Shown here in pieces: positions 14,429 to 23,959 of a stretch of 60,361 nucleotides of DNA. The notes under the pieces are model-generated. The model worked only from the letters and a program-made list of their open reading frames with translations. It did no database searches and was not told the origin of the DNA. A program made the translations under genes and the position numbers. The DNA comes from Io17-Chloro-G2 sp034420695 (lineage in GTDB: Bacteria; Chloroflexota; Dehalococcoidia; Lucifugimonadales; UBA3495). The stretch covers positions 1 through 60,361 of the forward strand of contig DAOULB010000019.1 of assembly GCA_034420695.1 (NCBI GenBank). Direction: 5' to 3'. The stretch's first letter is position 1, and each line of letters opens with the position of its first letter.

Positions 14429-16441
14429 ATGCCAGACTTCAACCTGAACTCAGAGTTTCACATGACCGGCGACCAGCCGGCGGCGGTGGAGCGCCTGTCC
14501 GCCGGCGTCATGGAGGGTCTCAACCAGCAGACCCTGCTGGGCGTCACTGGCAGCGGCAAGACCTTCACCATGGCAAACATCGTTCAGAACGTGCAGCGCC
14601 CCACTTTGGTGATGGCCCACAACAAGACCCTGGCCGCTCAACTCGCGACCGAGTTCAAGGAATTCTTTCCCCACAACGCGGTGGAGTACTTCGTTTCCTA
14701 CTACGATTACTACCAGCCCGAAGCCTACGTACCCCAGTCCGACACCTACATCGAGAAGGACTCCAGCGTCAACGAAGAGCTGGACAAACTGCGGCTCTCG
14801 GCGACAACTTCCCTGCTTACCCGCCGCGACGTTCTCATAGTGGCCTCGGTTTCCTGCATCTACGGCTTGGGCGACCCGCAAGACTACTTCGACCTCGTGG
14901 CCCAAGTGAAGGTAGGAGAGATCCGCAACCGCAGCCGCTTGGCCCGGCAACTGGTGGACATGCAGTACGAGCGCAACGACATGGACCTGGCCAGGGCCAA
15001 ATTCCGTATACGGGGCGACACCCTGGAACTTGTCCCGGCCTACGAAGAGGCGGCCGTGCGGGTCCAATTCTTCGGCGATGAGGTGGAGCGGATAGTTCAG
15101 TTGGACCCCTTGACCGGTGAGGTGCTGGCAGACCTTCCGGAGGTGGCCATCTACCCGGCCAACCACTTCGTCACGTCCAAGGAAAAGGTGGACAAGGCTA
15201 TCGAAGACATCAAGGTCGAGTTGGAGGAGCGGCTGGCCTACCTTCGACAGCAGGGCAAGGTCCTTGAAGCTGCCCGCTTGGAGAGCCGCACCCACTATGA
15301 CTTGGAAATGCTACAAGAAACCGGGTTCTGCTCCGGTGTGGAAAACTACGCCCGTCACCTGTCCCAGCGCCCGGCGGGCAGCGCCCCTTGGACACTGCTG
15401 GACTACTTCCCCGAAGACTACCTGATGTTCGTGGACGAGTCCCACATGACCCTGCCTCAAGTGCGGGGCATGTACCACGGCGACATATCCCGGAAGCAGA
15501 CCTTGGTGGACTTCGGGTTCCGGCTGCCCTCGGCCTTGGACAACCGGCCCCTGAACTTCGACGAGTTCGAGTCCCGCATCAATCAAGTCGTGTACGTCTC
15601 CGCAACGCCGGGCCCCTACGAGAACAAGCATACCTCTGTCACCGTGGAGCAGGTAATCCGGCCCACTGGGCTCTTGGACCCAACTATAGAGGTCAAGCCC
15701 ACCGAAGGGCAGATCGACGACCTGTTGCAACAGATAAAGGAACGGGTCGACCGCCACGAGCGCTGCTTGGTTACCACCCTGACCAAGCGAATGGCCGAGG
15801 AGTTGGCCGACTACCTATCTGAGATGGGAGTCCGCAACAACTATCTCCACTCCGACATTCAGACCCTGGACCGCGTGGAAATCCTGCGTGACCTGCGCCT
15901 GGGCGTCTACGACGTCATAGTCGGCATCAACCTGCTCCGGGAGGGTTTGGACCTTCCCGAAGTCAGCTTGGTGGCTATCCTGGACGCCGACAAGGAAGGC
16001 TACCTCAGGTCCGACACCTCCTTGGTCCAGACCATCGGGCGTGCTGCCCGCCACGCCAGCGGCCACGTCATCATGTATGCCGACAAGACCACCGACTCCA
16101 TGGAAAGGGCCATCAGCGAGACCTACCGGCGGCGGCAGATACAAAGCGCCTATAACGATGAGCATAACATCCAGCCCCAGAGCATCCAGAAAGAGGTCCA
16201 CGACATCACCGACGGCATTAAGGCCATCGCCGAAAACCGGGGCCGCTACAACGTGGTGCGTGAGGAAATGTCTCGCGCCGACATGTTCCGGGTGGTTAAG
16301 GACCTGGAAACCCAGATGAAGGAAGCCGCCAGGGAGTTGAAGTTCGAGAAAGCCGCCCAGTTCCGGGACGAAATCTTTGAGCTGCGCCGCCTGCTCGCCT
16401 TGGAAGAAAAGACCCTCACGCCGGCGGCCTTCGACCCCTAG
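14429..16441 (+). CDS. uvrB: Excinuclease ABC subunit B
   Basis: UvrB (670 aa), the damage-verifying helicase-like subunit of nucleotide excision repair. Walker A is GVTGSGKTFTMAN, the DNA-clamping beta-hairpin is SYYDYYQPEAYVP, motif II is DESHMTLPQ, and motifs V/VI are GINLLREGLDLPEV and QTIGRAARH. The C-terminal UVR domain (FEKAAQFRDEIFELR) that contacts UvrC is complete. Length and domain order are standard. Confidence 0.97.
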   Translation: MPDFNLNSEFHMTGDQPAAVERLSAGVMEGLNQQTLLGVTGSGKTFTMANIVQNVQRPTLVMAHNKTLAAQLATEFKEFFPHNAVEYFVSYYDYYQPEAYVPQSDTYIEKDSSVNEELDKLRLSATTSLLTRRDVLIVASVSCIYGLGDPQDYFDLVAQVKVGEIRNRSRLARQLVDMQYERNDMDLARAKFRIRGDTLELVPAYEEAAVRVQFFGDEVERIVQLDPLTGEVLADLPEVAIYPANHFVTSKEKVDKAIEDIKVELEERLAYLRQQGKVLEAARLESRTHYDLEMLQETGFCSGVENYARHLSQRPAGSAPWTLLDYFPEDYLMFVDESHMTLPQVRGMYHGDISRKQTLVDFGFRLPSALDNRPLNFDEFESRINQVVYVSATPGPYENKHTSVTVEQVIRPTGLLDPTIEVKPTEGQIDDLLQQIKERVDRHERCLVTTLTKRMAEELADYLSEMGVRNNYLHSDIQTLDRVEILRDLRLGVYDVIVGINLLREGLDLPEVSLVAILDADKEGYLRSDTSLVQTIGRAARHASGHVIMYADKTTDSMERAISETYRRRQIQSAYNDEHNIQPQSIQKEVHDITDGIKAIAENRGRYNVVREEMSRADMFRVVKDLETQMKEAARELKFEKAAQFRDEIFELRRLLALEEKTLTPAAFDP

Positions 16442-16454
16442 TCCTTCCGGTCGG

Positions 16455-17969
16455 CTAGCCGGCCCTCCGCCTCCGCATACCCAGAACGAGGCTGGCTGCG
16501 GCAGCGGCCAAGGCCGCCCCGCCAAGAACCAAGCCCGCTATGGACAGTCCCATCGGCCATCCTGTACTCCCGGAGGTCCTGCCTCCTGCCGTGAGTTGCA
16601 GGTCCTCCGCGGGCAGCGCTTCGCCGAGCCCGGCGTCCTCGGGGTTGAAGTATTCGTTCACCGGCTCCCGCTCCACGGCCCCGAATACCCGGAACTGGTA
16701 GCCTCCCGGTTCTGAGGGTACGAAGGGAGCCAGGTAGCGCCCAGGCTCGCTCCGGTCAGCATGAAAGACCAGCGTTTTGGAAACGCCGCTCGCTATGTGG
16801 GTAACCTTCACCTGCAGGGTCCCTTCCAGCCCGGTCACCCTCGACGGTTGGTTCCCCTCCCCTCCCGTGCCTGACACCCTATGATGCGACCCTTCCCCGC
16901 CTGGCTGGGAAGCGGTTCCTTGCATGTCAGGTGTGGTAGAGTCTTTATCACTGCCGCCCAAGTTGACAACTGCCTCGGCTTGCACTACCTCTCCGTTCCA
17001 AGTGTAGGGTTGGTGCAAGTTGGAATTGAGGATGACCCGTACCCGGTTCATCCCGTCCTCCAAGCTCCCCAAGTGATACTGGGAGCCGTACAGCCTGCCT
17101 CTCTTCACGTCGTTAACGTATATGTGAGCATGGCCCTCTCCGGGAACGTTTTCCTTGTTGACGTTCTCCGGGGCGAAACTGAACCCTGTCGTATGCAAGG
17201 CTATGTTGGCCCCGCCTGAGGCGTCCGGCTTAACCTCCAATGAAACTTCCATTGGCTTGGTCGCAGCCACCGGCTCAATATGACCGTGGCTGCCGCTGTC
17301 CTCGTCAGGAATATTGATCTGGGCCGTAGCCTCCGCCACCTTGCCGTTTACCGTATAGTCGCCATGACTGTTGGAGTTCAACGTCACCCGCACCGTATGC
17401 TCCCCTGGGGAAACCCCGCCAACGTGCATCCAGGGCGTATAAGCCCGCCCGACCTTCTTGCCGTCAACGTATATGTGGGCGTGCCCCTCGCCCTCCACGT
17501 GGGGCATGTCGGCATTCTCCGGGGTGAAAGTGAACCCGCGGGGCTGGATGTGTACGTTTACGCCGCCAACCGGGTCCGGTGCTGCCATCACGGAAACCGA
17601 CATTGGAGACGCTGCCTCGACTGCGCCGTGTCCGCTGCCGTGAGAGCCATCACCGGACATCGCCATCCCGTTACCGGTCCCGGCGCCCTGGGTCTCCCCT
17701 GGACTGTGGTGTTGGGACATTGCCATGTCGGTAGTGCCTGAGGCATTCGGCGCTGCTGCGTGATGGTCGAGCGCTCCTGCCATCCTTGTGACCCTGAGTT
17801 CCACGCCGTTCTTTATGCCGGCGTAGGCGGGTTCATCAACCCAGCCGACGGTCATCTGGTAGCCGCCGACCCTGCGGCCATCGTCGGCAAGAGCGGTGCC
17901 AGTGGCAAGGCACAGTGCCGCCGCCGCGAACACTGTCATCCAGTGCTTCTTGCTTGGAAGCATCTTCAT
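16455..17969 (-). CDS. Secreted His/Met-rich protein with two inserted HAHIYVD domains and C-terminal anchor
   Basis: Exported protein (504 aa) of unknown function. The ATG at 17969 is chosen because GGAGGAGAAGGAGC precedes it and a clean signal peptide follows (to ALA-DDG). Residues 34-63 (GGYQMTVGWVDEPAYAGIKNG) and 377-432 (GLEGTLQVKV...PGGYQFRVFG) look like two parts of one small beta domain. Between them are a His/Met-rich linker (AMSQHHSPG, GMAMSGDGSHGSGHG) and two related domains of about 97 residues (123-220, 241-337), each with GEGHAHIYV and a VRVxLNSN strand. A membrane helix at 472-497 with an RRRR stop follows. Metal (perhaps copper) binding is inferred from His/Met content only. 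Confidence 0.75.
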   Translation of the reverse strand: MKMLPSKKHWMTVFAAAALCLATGTALADDGRRVGGYQMTVGWVDEPAYAGIKNGVELRVTRMAGALDHHAAAPNASGTTDMAMSQHHSPGETQGAGTGNGMAMSGDGSHGSGHGAVEAASPMSVSVMAAPDPVGGVNVHIQPRGFTFTPENADMPHVEGEGHAHIYVDGKKVGRAYTPWMHVGGVSPGEHTVRVTLNSNSHGDYTVNGKVAEATAQINIPDEDSGSHGHIEPVAATKPMEVSLEVKPDASGGANIALHTTGFSFAPENVNKENVPGEGHAHIYVNDVKRGRLYGSQYHLGSLEDGMNRVRVILNSNLHQPYTWNGEVVQAEAVVNLGGSDKDSTTPDMQGTASQPGGEGSHHRVSGTGGEGNQPSRVTGLEGTLQVKVTHIASGVSKTLVFHADRSEPGRYLAPFVPSEPGGYQFRVFGAVEREPVNEYFNPEDAGLGEALPAEDLQLTAGGRTSGSTGWPMGLSIAGLVLGGAALAAAAASLVLGMRRRRAG

Positions 17970-18087
17970 TTGAGCTCCTTCTCCTCCACTTGCTTGGACA
18001 ATGAAGAACTCCACCCAAGCGAGTGGCGCGGCAGCACTGGGCTGCCTCCCGTTTTGAGTCCCGGACGGTTACAGGAATGAGAAGGGG

Positions 18088-18516
18088 CTATGCCCGGGGA
18101 GGGCGTTTCAGGGGAGAAATGATGTTTCCCGCAGGCGCTGCTTCGTTCCGCGCTCCTGGAGACAAGACGTTGTCATTCAGACCGGCAAAGACCACTAGCT
18201 GGCGCTGCGCCGGCTCGGCCACGTCGGCCGGCCCGGTGGTAATGCCTTCCATCGGGGAGAAATAAACAATCCCGTTGGCCTCGGCTTGGTCGCCGTGATG
18301 GTGGTGATTATGGGAATGAAAGGCTTCGTACGAGTGAAGGTGCTCTGGCGCCACTTCTCCCAAGTAAACGTGGGTATGGCCGGGATGCCGTTCCGCAAAA
18401 TGGTGGTCCAACAATGGGCCGGCCATCGGCAGCATCAATGCCAGAACGGCAGCGAAAGCCAATGTCCGAACAAACTGTCCCGCAGGCCGGGTGGACGCTG
18501 TCTCACCTTGGAGCAT
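18088..18516 (-). CDS. Small His-rich exported protein
   Basis: 142 aa, family not recognised. One hydrophobic N-terminal segment (LAFAAVLALMLPMAGPLL) would act as signal or anchor. It is followed by a His-rich region (LDHHFAERHPGHTHVYLG, then EHLHSYEAFHSHNHHHHG) with more than a dozen His, so periplasmic metal binding is likely. The ATG at 18516 has GGAAGGG upstream and lies inside the end of the cyclase-like gene (14-bp overlap), which supports real translation in the operon. Confidence 0.6.
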   Translation of the reverse strand: MLQGETASTRPAGQFVRTLAFAAVLALMLPMAGPLLDHHFAERHPGHTHVYLGEVAPEHLHSYEAFHSHNHHHHGDQAEANGIVYFSPMEGITTGPADVAEPAQRQLVVFAGLNDNVLSPGARNEAAPAGNIISPLKRPPRA

Positions 18517-19375
18517 GATTCCCTTCCAACTGCTGGTCCACCAGCCGGTGCAGCCGCGCTAACGCCGCCCCGTACTCCTCGCTGTTGAACCCGTCAACGT
18601 AGGGAGCGGCGTCTCCGGTGGTGCCGTCCACTAGCCCCAATTCCACCAAGCGTTGCACGACGGCGGCTTCATGCTCTGTTGATGGCAGCAAGTTGGTGCC
18701 CGCCAACAGCGACAGCGCCGCAACCAAGCCGTAGCCTCCCCAGTTGGACACGCTGGCGACCACCAGCCGGTCCACCCAGGTTGTGGCGGGCAGCTTGGGC
18801 AGCTTGGCAAATGTGGGTATGACCTGGGCCAAGTTGCCCATGCCGATCTCGTTGCCGCCGTCTCCTATACCCACCGACGGAATATCCGTCTCGAACAAGT
18901 AGTCTATCCGGGCGGTCTGCTCGGAAATATCCACCGAGCGCATGTTCAGGTAAGCGTTGTCCCGGCTGCGGCCACAGCGTTCTATCGAAATCAGCAGGTC
19001 CGGCTCCAGTTGGTCCAGCAACCAGGATGCGGCGGTCTGGCTGGCGAAACGGTCGGTGATCCCAAACTCCACCACCTCCGCTTCTCCTGCCGCCAAGGCC
19101 CTCAAGGCCGGGACTGCAAAGGAATCGCTGATGTAGGTGACCTCCCGGCCCAACTCCTGCAGCGCCCGTCCAATTGCCAGCGCGCCCGGCGGGCCGTCGG
19201 TTTCGGCTGTGCCCGACATCTTGATGTAAAAGCCCGTGACAATCGCCACCCGCCCCGGATGGTCCCAGACAAACTGGGCGGCATGGCTGCAGTAGTCCAC
19301 CGGCAGGTAGGGCCTGAGAGCTGCCACGCCCCGCTTATCCTGGGCCAGGATTATGTCTTCGATTGATTCGCTCAA
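18503..19375 (-). CDS. D-glutamate cyclase-like protein (DUF4392)
   Basis: DUF4392 family protein (290 aa), related to the C-terminal domain of D-glutamate cyclase, which interconverts D-glutamate and 5-oxo-D-proline. Visible family motifs include VTGFYIKMSGTAETDGPPGA, SIERCGRSRDNAYLNMR and GIGDGGNEIGMG. The upstream gene encodes the DUF1445 half found as the N-terminal domain of the mammalian enzyme, so the pair probably works together. The activity on D-Glu is inferred from homology; bacterial substrates may differ. Confidence 0.85.
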   Translation of the reverse strand: MSESIEDIILAQDKRGVAALRPYLPVDYCSHAAQFVWDHPGRVAIVTGFYIKMSGTAETDGPPGALAIGRALQELGREVTYISDSFAVPALRALAAGEAEVVEFGITDRFASQTAASWLLDQLEPDLLISIERCGRSRDNAYLNMRSVDISEQTARIDYLFETDIPSVGIGDGGNEIGMGNLAQVIPTFAKLPKLPATTWVDRLVVASVSNWGGYGLVAALSLLAGTNLLPSTEHEAAVVQRLVELGLVDGTTGDAAPYVDGFNSEEYGAALARLHRLVDQQLEGNHAPR

Positions 19376-19459
19376 TTCCGGACCTGGTGAAAGGAGATTT
19401 TTCGGCGCCGGCCTCTTTCTCTTTGGGGGAGCAGCCTGGCAAAGAAACAGTGCCGGACC

Positions 19460-20254
19460 CTAAAGCACAGCGTAGTCGGCGTCTCTCCGGTCGGTGATGA
19501 ACATCCTCCCGGGCGCATGAGTAATCATCAGGGAAGGGCTGCAGTTCAGGGCGACGGCTTGGGGAGTAACCCCGCAGGCCCAGAATACCGGTTCCTCGCC
19601 CGGAAGCACCTCCACCGGGTCGCCAAAGTCGGGGCTGTCCAAGTCCCTGATGCCGATGGCCCCGGGGTCGCCGATGTGCACCGGTGCCCCGTGGGTATCG
19701 GGAAACCTGCTGGTAACCTGCACCGCCCTCACTATCTGCTCCCTCTTCACCGGCCTCATGCTCACCACCATCGGTCCGGAGAAGACCCCTGCGGGTGTGG
19801 TGGCTTTGTTGGTGACGTACATGGCCACGTTGCGGCCCAGCTCCTGGTGCCGCAGGGGAATCCCCGCGTCGCTCATGGCGGTCTCGAAGGAAAAGCTGCA
19901 CCCCAGCAGAAAGGACACCAAGTCGTCCCGCCAGTGGTCCACTAGGGACTCTACCTCCGCTTCCAGTTGCCCGTTGCGGTAGATGCGGTAGCCGGGGACC
20001 TCCGTGCGGATGTCAGACGATGGAGCGGTCAGGCTGGCTTCGGTATTCCCCGCTTCGATTACCTCCAGCAATGGGCATGGCTTGGGGTTGCGCTGGCAGA
20101 AGAGCAGGAAATCGAAGGCCAATTCCCTCGGAAGAATTGCCAAGTTCGCCTGTACGTAACCCGGCGCAACACCCGAAGTAACCCCTCGCCACTTGCCCTT
20201 CCTGATTTGTTCCCGGACCTCTTGGGGACTGGCCGCCGTCAATACTGAAGTCAT
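19460..20254 (-). CDS. DUF1445 putative hydro-lyase (D-glutamate cyclase N-terminal type)
   Basis: DUF1445 (PF07286-type) protein, 264 aa. Motifs include SGVAPGYVQANLAILP near residue 27, FLLGCSFSFE in the middle, TNKATTPAGVFSGPMVVSMRP and the C-terminal FWACGVTPQAVA and ITHAPGRMFITD. It is often annotated as a putative hydro-lyase. It is the first gene of the operon, with a good promoter upstream and the DUF4392 partner 84 bp downstream. Confidence 0.88.
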   Translation of the reverse strand: MTSVLTAASPQEVREQIRKGKWRGVTSGVAPGYVQANLAILPRELAFDFLLFCQRNPKPCPLLEVIEAGNTEASLTAPSSDIRTEVPGYRIYRNGQLEAEVESLVDHWRDDLVSFLLGCSFSFETAMSDAGIPLRHQELGRNVAMYVTNKATTPAGVFSGPMVVSMRPVKREQIVRAVQVTSRFPDTHGAPVHIGDPGAIGIRDLDSPDFGDPVEVLPGEEPVFWACGVTPQAVALNCSPSLMITHAPGRMFITDRRDADYAVL

Positions 20255-20300
20255 ACCAACCTGGGGGAGCGGGCCCGCTTGTGTGTAACTGTCTATATCC

Positions 20301-20329
20301 CATGATATTGAGACGTACCTTGAGAGTCA
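20301..20329 (-). promoter_or_regulatory. Promoter of the glutamate-cyclase operon
   Basis: On the minus strand: -35 TTGACT (20329-20324), 17-bp spacer, -10 TATCAT (20306-20301), about 45 bp before the DUF1445 start. Nothing else is evident in 20255-20551. Confidence 0.6.
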
Positions 20330-20551
20330 ATTGCCCAGTCAGCCATCAAAGCACACAACAAGCGGGCCGGCAGCGTGTGTCCAGAGTCCCGCAGTCCTCT
20401 AAGGCTCCGCTCAAGGCCGGAGGCCGTGGGCCCTCCCTTGGACTTGGACGCATCCCGGAAATTTCTTGCATTTCAAGGGTTCGGAACCGCAGTGGCCTTG
20501 GCCCTGCAGCCGTCACGCCCTCAGCATGGAACAGGGTCACGGTGTTATAGT

Positions 20552-21268
20552 ATGCGGGGATTTTTGGATTCTCCCAGGCTGATAGTCCCTGTGTACAACG
20601 TTCTCCTCTTGGCAAATCACGAAAACGGCGGCTCGCCATTGCGGGATACCATCGACCGCGCCGGTTTCACCTGCGTCCCCGAGCCTGGCCTGGACCCCCC
20701 TGCTCAACCGGGTCGGGTGGGAGACCAGTCGAGCGCCGAGGCGGTGATCGTTGACTTCGATTCCATGGGGACGGGAGACGCCCGGCAGGCAATAGAGCAG
20801 TGCAAGAAAAACAAGATGCCGGTGCTGGCCGTTGTCAGCCGGCACCTCATGCCATCCTTCGACCCGTCGCTGAACCCTGACGAAATCGTCTTCAGCCCGG
20901 TCCCCGACGGCGAGTTGGCGGCCCGGGTGAAGCTGGCAATCTTCCGGGTCAAGGGACCCACCGGTGCCAACCTTCTGAGAGCGGGAGAACTCACCGTTGA
21001 CTTGGAAAGGTACGAGGTAACTGTTACCGGAAGGCGGGTCACCCTCACCTACAAGGAGTTCCAACTGCTGGTGCTGCTGGCCCAAAACCCGGGCCACGTT
21101 TACACCAGGGAAGCCCTGCTGAGCCAAGTCTGGGGTTACGACTACCTTGGCGGCACCCGAACCGTGGACGTCCACGTCCGGAGGCTCCGCTCCAAGATAG
21201 AAGGGCCGGGACGCTCCTTTGTGGAGACCGTCCGGAACGTGGGCTACCGGTTCATTCACAGCGAATAG
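20552..21268 (+). CDS. OmpR-type winged-helix regulator with degenerate receiver
   Basis: About 238 aa. Residues about 140-235 form a clear OmpR/PhoB DNA-binding domain: LTYKEFQLLVLLAQNPGHVYTREALL, the recognition stretch TRTVDVHVRRLRSKI and the wing VETVRNVGYRF. The N-terminal half has a receiver-like outline (VYNVLLLANH, AVIVDFDSM, PVLAVVSRH) but lacks the usual acidic pair, so phosphorylation is doubtful. No kinase is adjacent. The start could instead be GTG at 20591. Confidence 0.8.
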   Translation: MRGFLDSPRLIVPVYNVLLLANHENGGSPLRDTIDRAGFTCVPEPGLDPPAQPGRVGDQSSAEAVIVDFDSMGTGDARQAIEQCKKNKMPVLAVVSRHLMPSFDPSLNPDEIVFSPVPDGELAARVKLAIFRVKGPTGANLLRAGELTVDLERYEVTVTGRRVTLTYKEFQLLVLLAQNPGHVYTREALLSQVWGYDYLGGTRTVDVHVRRLRSKIEGPGRSFVETVRNVGYRFIHSE

Positions 21269-21302
21269 TAGACCATCAACATCGTATTGATGTGGCAAAG
21301 AC

Positions 21303-21374
21303 GGCAACCACAAGGGTTGCCCCTACCGATGTCGGACATTTCCGTAGGGGCGTCTCTTGTGGGCGCCCCTATAC
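21303..21374. repeat. Composite palindromic REP-like element
   Basis: Between convergent genes. It contains GGCAACC-ACAA-GGGTTGCC (21303-21321), GCCCCTAC...GTAGGGGC (21319-21351) and GGGGCG...CGCCCC (21347-21369), so alternative hairpins overlap. Similar GGGGCAACC-type palindromes are common intergenic repeats. It may act as a bidirectional terminator, though no U-tract is seen. Confidence 0.7.
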
Positions 21375-21388
21375 TGGGAATAGAGAGA

Positions 21389-23959
21389 CTAGCTGGCCTC
21401 GGCCGTCACCCGCTCCACGAACCGGGCCACCTGCCCCGCGATCGCTGAGTGCTCGGGATCGGCAAGCTCAGGGTCTGTGGCGAAGACCCGTTCAGCTTCC
21501 GTCCTGGCCAACTCCAGCAGCCGCCGGTCCGAAAGCTGCGCCATCCTCAGGTTGGGCAGACCGCTCTGCCGGGTTCCAAAAAAGTCCCCGGGCCCCCTCA
21601 GTTCCAAGTCGATCTCTGCCAGCTTGAAGCCGTCATGGTTGCTCTCCAAGGCCTGCAGCCGCTCTTTGGCCGCTGGCGAGGGCGAGTCTGACAACAGCAG
21701 GCAGTAGCTCTTGTGCTCTCCCCGGCCCACCCTGCCCCTGAACTGGTGAAGCTGTGCCAGTCCGAACCTGTCGGCTCCCTCTATCATCATCACCGTCGCG
21801 TTCGGCACGTCTATCCCCACCTCCACCACCGGGGTGGAAACTAATATGTCCAGCTCCCCATCCCGGAACTGCCGCATCACCCCGTCCTTGTTTTTGGCCG
21901 TCATCCGCCCGTGCAGCAGTCCCAGCCTCAAGTCCGGGAATACCTCTTCTGACAGCCTCCTGTATTCCTCGGTGGCGGCCTTGGTGTCCAGTACCTCCGA
22001 CTCGTCCACCAAGGGGCAGATGACAAAGCCCTGCCTGCCTTCCCGGATCTGCTTCCGAACGAAGCCCTCGGCAACCTCCCTTCTATCCGGAGACAGCCAC
22101 CTGGTCTCTATCGTGCGCCGTCCGGCCGGTAGCTGGTCCAAGGTGGAAATTTGCAAGTCGCCATAGAGGGTCAATGACAGGGTCCTGGGAATGGGAGTAG
22201 CGGACATAATCAGGGCGTGGGGCGTTTCGTCGCTCCTTTGCCGGAGGGACGAGCGCTGTAGCACCCCAAACCTGTGCTGCTCGTCGGCCACTGCCAGCGC
22301 CAACCGGGGTATCGATACACCTTCCTGGATGAGGGCTTGGGTCCCGATGAGAATGTCCAAGGCTCCTTCCGCTGCCATCTTGGTGATTTCCCGCTTGCGG
22401 GAAGCTTTGGTGCTGCCTGTTATCAGGCCCAGGGACACGGGACGGGCCAGATGGTCCACGTAAACCGTCAGCAGTCCCTCCTCCTTCACCGGGCTGGCAA
22501 AGCCGCTCAGCAGCCGGGACACCGTCTGGAAGTGTTGCTCCGCCAGCACTTCGGTGGGCACCATGAGCGCCCCTTGGTAGCCCGCCGCCGCCGCCATCAG
22601 GAGCGCTGTAAGTGCAACGACCGTCTTCCCGCTTCCCACGTCGCCTTGCAGCAGGCGGTTCATAGCTGGAGAGCCCCTCTCCAAGTCCACTCTTATCTCG
22701 CCGATGCACCGCTTCTGCGCCGCGGTCAGGGTAAACGGCAGCGACTCCAGGAAGCCCCTCATGACCTGCGGTTCGGCTTGTACCGGAATGCCAGGAGTGC
22801 CTGGGTCACGGTCCTTCTTCCGGGCAAGTACCGCCAACTGTAGAGTGACCAACTCGTCGAACGCCAGCCGCCGCCGCGCCCGTGCCCAAGCTGCTTCGTC
22901 GTCGGGGTAGTGGGCTTGTGTAATTGCCTCGCGCAGAGGCATCATCCCGTGGCGGGCCAGCGCTTCCTTGGGCAGCAGTTCCTGCACCCCCTCCAGCCAC
23001 TCTTGGAGGGCTTGCCACACTATGCGCCGCAGGTTGCGTCCGGTAAGGCCCGCGGTCAGGGGATAGACCGGGACCATCCGCCCGGTGTGTATCGAAGCCT
23101 GACCGGCGTCCAGCACCTCGTACTCCGGCGATTCGAACACCAACTGCCCGTTGAAGACCCTGGTCCTGCCGCTGACGGCGATGCTGGAGTTGGGCTTGAG
23201 GCTGCGGGCCAAGTATCCCTGGCCGAACCACACTGCCCGCACGTTCCCGCTCTCGTCGCTAAGCACCGCCTCCGTGTCTTTCCGGCGGCCTTGCGGCCCC
23301 CGGGACACTTGGCGGGCTTCCCACACCGTAGCCACCACGGTGCACTCCTGCCCGGCGTCCAACTCGGCAATCCGGGTGGCCTGGGAATAGTCCATGTGGC
23401 GGCGGGGAAACAGGTAAAGCAGGTCCCGGATGCTGGTTACGTCCAGCCTTTTCAGCCGGGCCGACAGCTTCGAGTCCACGCCGCGCAACCGGTTGACCGG
23501 CTCGTCTACGGATAGGGAACCTGGCGTAGTGGTGCTCCGGCTGGTCCTGCGCTTGGAAGAAACCTCCGGCGCGGTCGTTCCGGACTGTTCCTGGGTCGTT
23601 GGAGTGCCGGCAGGGACTGCTTCCGGTTTCTGCGGTTTTCCCGATTCCGACGGCGTTGCGGTTGCCGTGGACAACAGCTTGCGCCACTCCCCGGCCCACT
23701 TGGCCCGTTGCTCGGTGCTCAGACCGGCATAAGACGTCCGCAGCAAGCGCCGCGCCAATCGCACGTTCGGGGCATAGCCCGTGATATCCTGAGACCACCG
23801 CTGGGTGAAGCGGTCCATGCCTCCGGCGACGGCGGTATTCTGAAAGCCCTTCGCCTCTTCCAAGTCGAGGATTTTCAGAAGGGCGGTCAACCAGGAGGGA
23901 GGTGTTTCTGAAGGCTCCATCGGAGTTCGAGCCCTTGTCGTTTCGGAATGCCGGGTCAT
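21389..23959 (-). CDS. recG: ATP-dependent DNA helicase RecG with N-terminal extension
   Basis: RecG (856 aa; many are about 690), a branch-migration helicase acting on stalled forks and junctions. About 165 residues precede the conserved region; from there the wedge/OB domain (LFPRRHMDYS), Walker A (GDVGSGKTVVALTALL), motif II (ADEQHRFG), motif III (SATPIPRTLSLTLYGDL) and motif VI (QFRGRVGRGEHKSYCLL) are intact. The extension has a Ser/Thr/Pro-rich joint around residues 110-150; such extensions occur in several phyla. It lies downstream of fakB, as in many Gram-positive bacteria. Confidence 0.96.
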   Translation of the reverse strand: MTRHSETTRARTPMEPSETPPSWLTALLKILDLEEAKGFQNTAVAGGMDRFTQRWSQDITGYAPNVRLARRLLRTSYAGLSTEQRAKWAGEWRKLLSTATATPSESGKPQKPEAVPAGTPTTQEQSGTTAPEVSSKRRTSRSTTTPGSLSVDEPVNRLRGVDSKLSARLKRLDVTSIRDLLYLFPRRHMDYSQATRIAELDAGQECTVVATVWEARQVSRGPQGRRKDTEAVLSDESGNVRAVWFGQGYLARSLKPNSSIAVSGRTRVFNGQLVFESPEYEVLDAGQASIHTGRMVPVYPLTAGLTGRNLRRIVWQALQEWLEGVQELLPKEALARHGMMPLREAITQAHYPDDEAAWARARRRLAFDELVTLQLAVLARKKDRDPGTPGIPVQAEPQVMRGFLESLPFTLTAAQKRCIGEIRVDLERGSPAMNRLLQGDVGSGKTVVALTALLMAAAAGYQGALMVPTEVLAEQHFQTVSRLLSGFASPVKEEGLLTVYVDHLARPVSLGLITGSTKASRKREITKMAAEGALDILIGTQALIQEGVSIPRLALAVADEQHRFGVLQRSSLRQRSDETPHALIMSATPIPRTLSLTLYGDLQISTLDQLPAGRRTIETRWLSPDRREVAEGFVRKQIREGRQGFVICPLVDESEVLDTKAATEEYRRLSEEVFPDLRLGLLHGRMTAKNKDGVMRQFRDGELDILVSTPVVEVGIDVPNATVMMIEGADRFGLAQLHQFRGRVGRGEHKSYCLLLSDSPSPAAKERLQALESNHDGFKLAEIDLELRGPGDFFGTRQSGLPNLRMAQLSDRRLLELARTEAERVFATDPELADPEHSAIAGQVARFVERVTAEAS

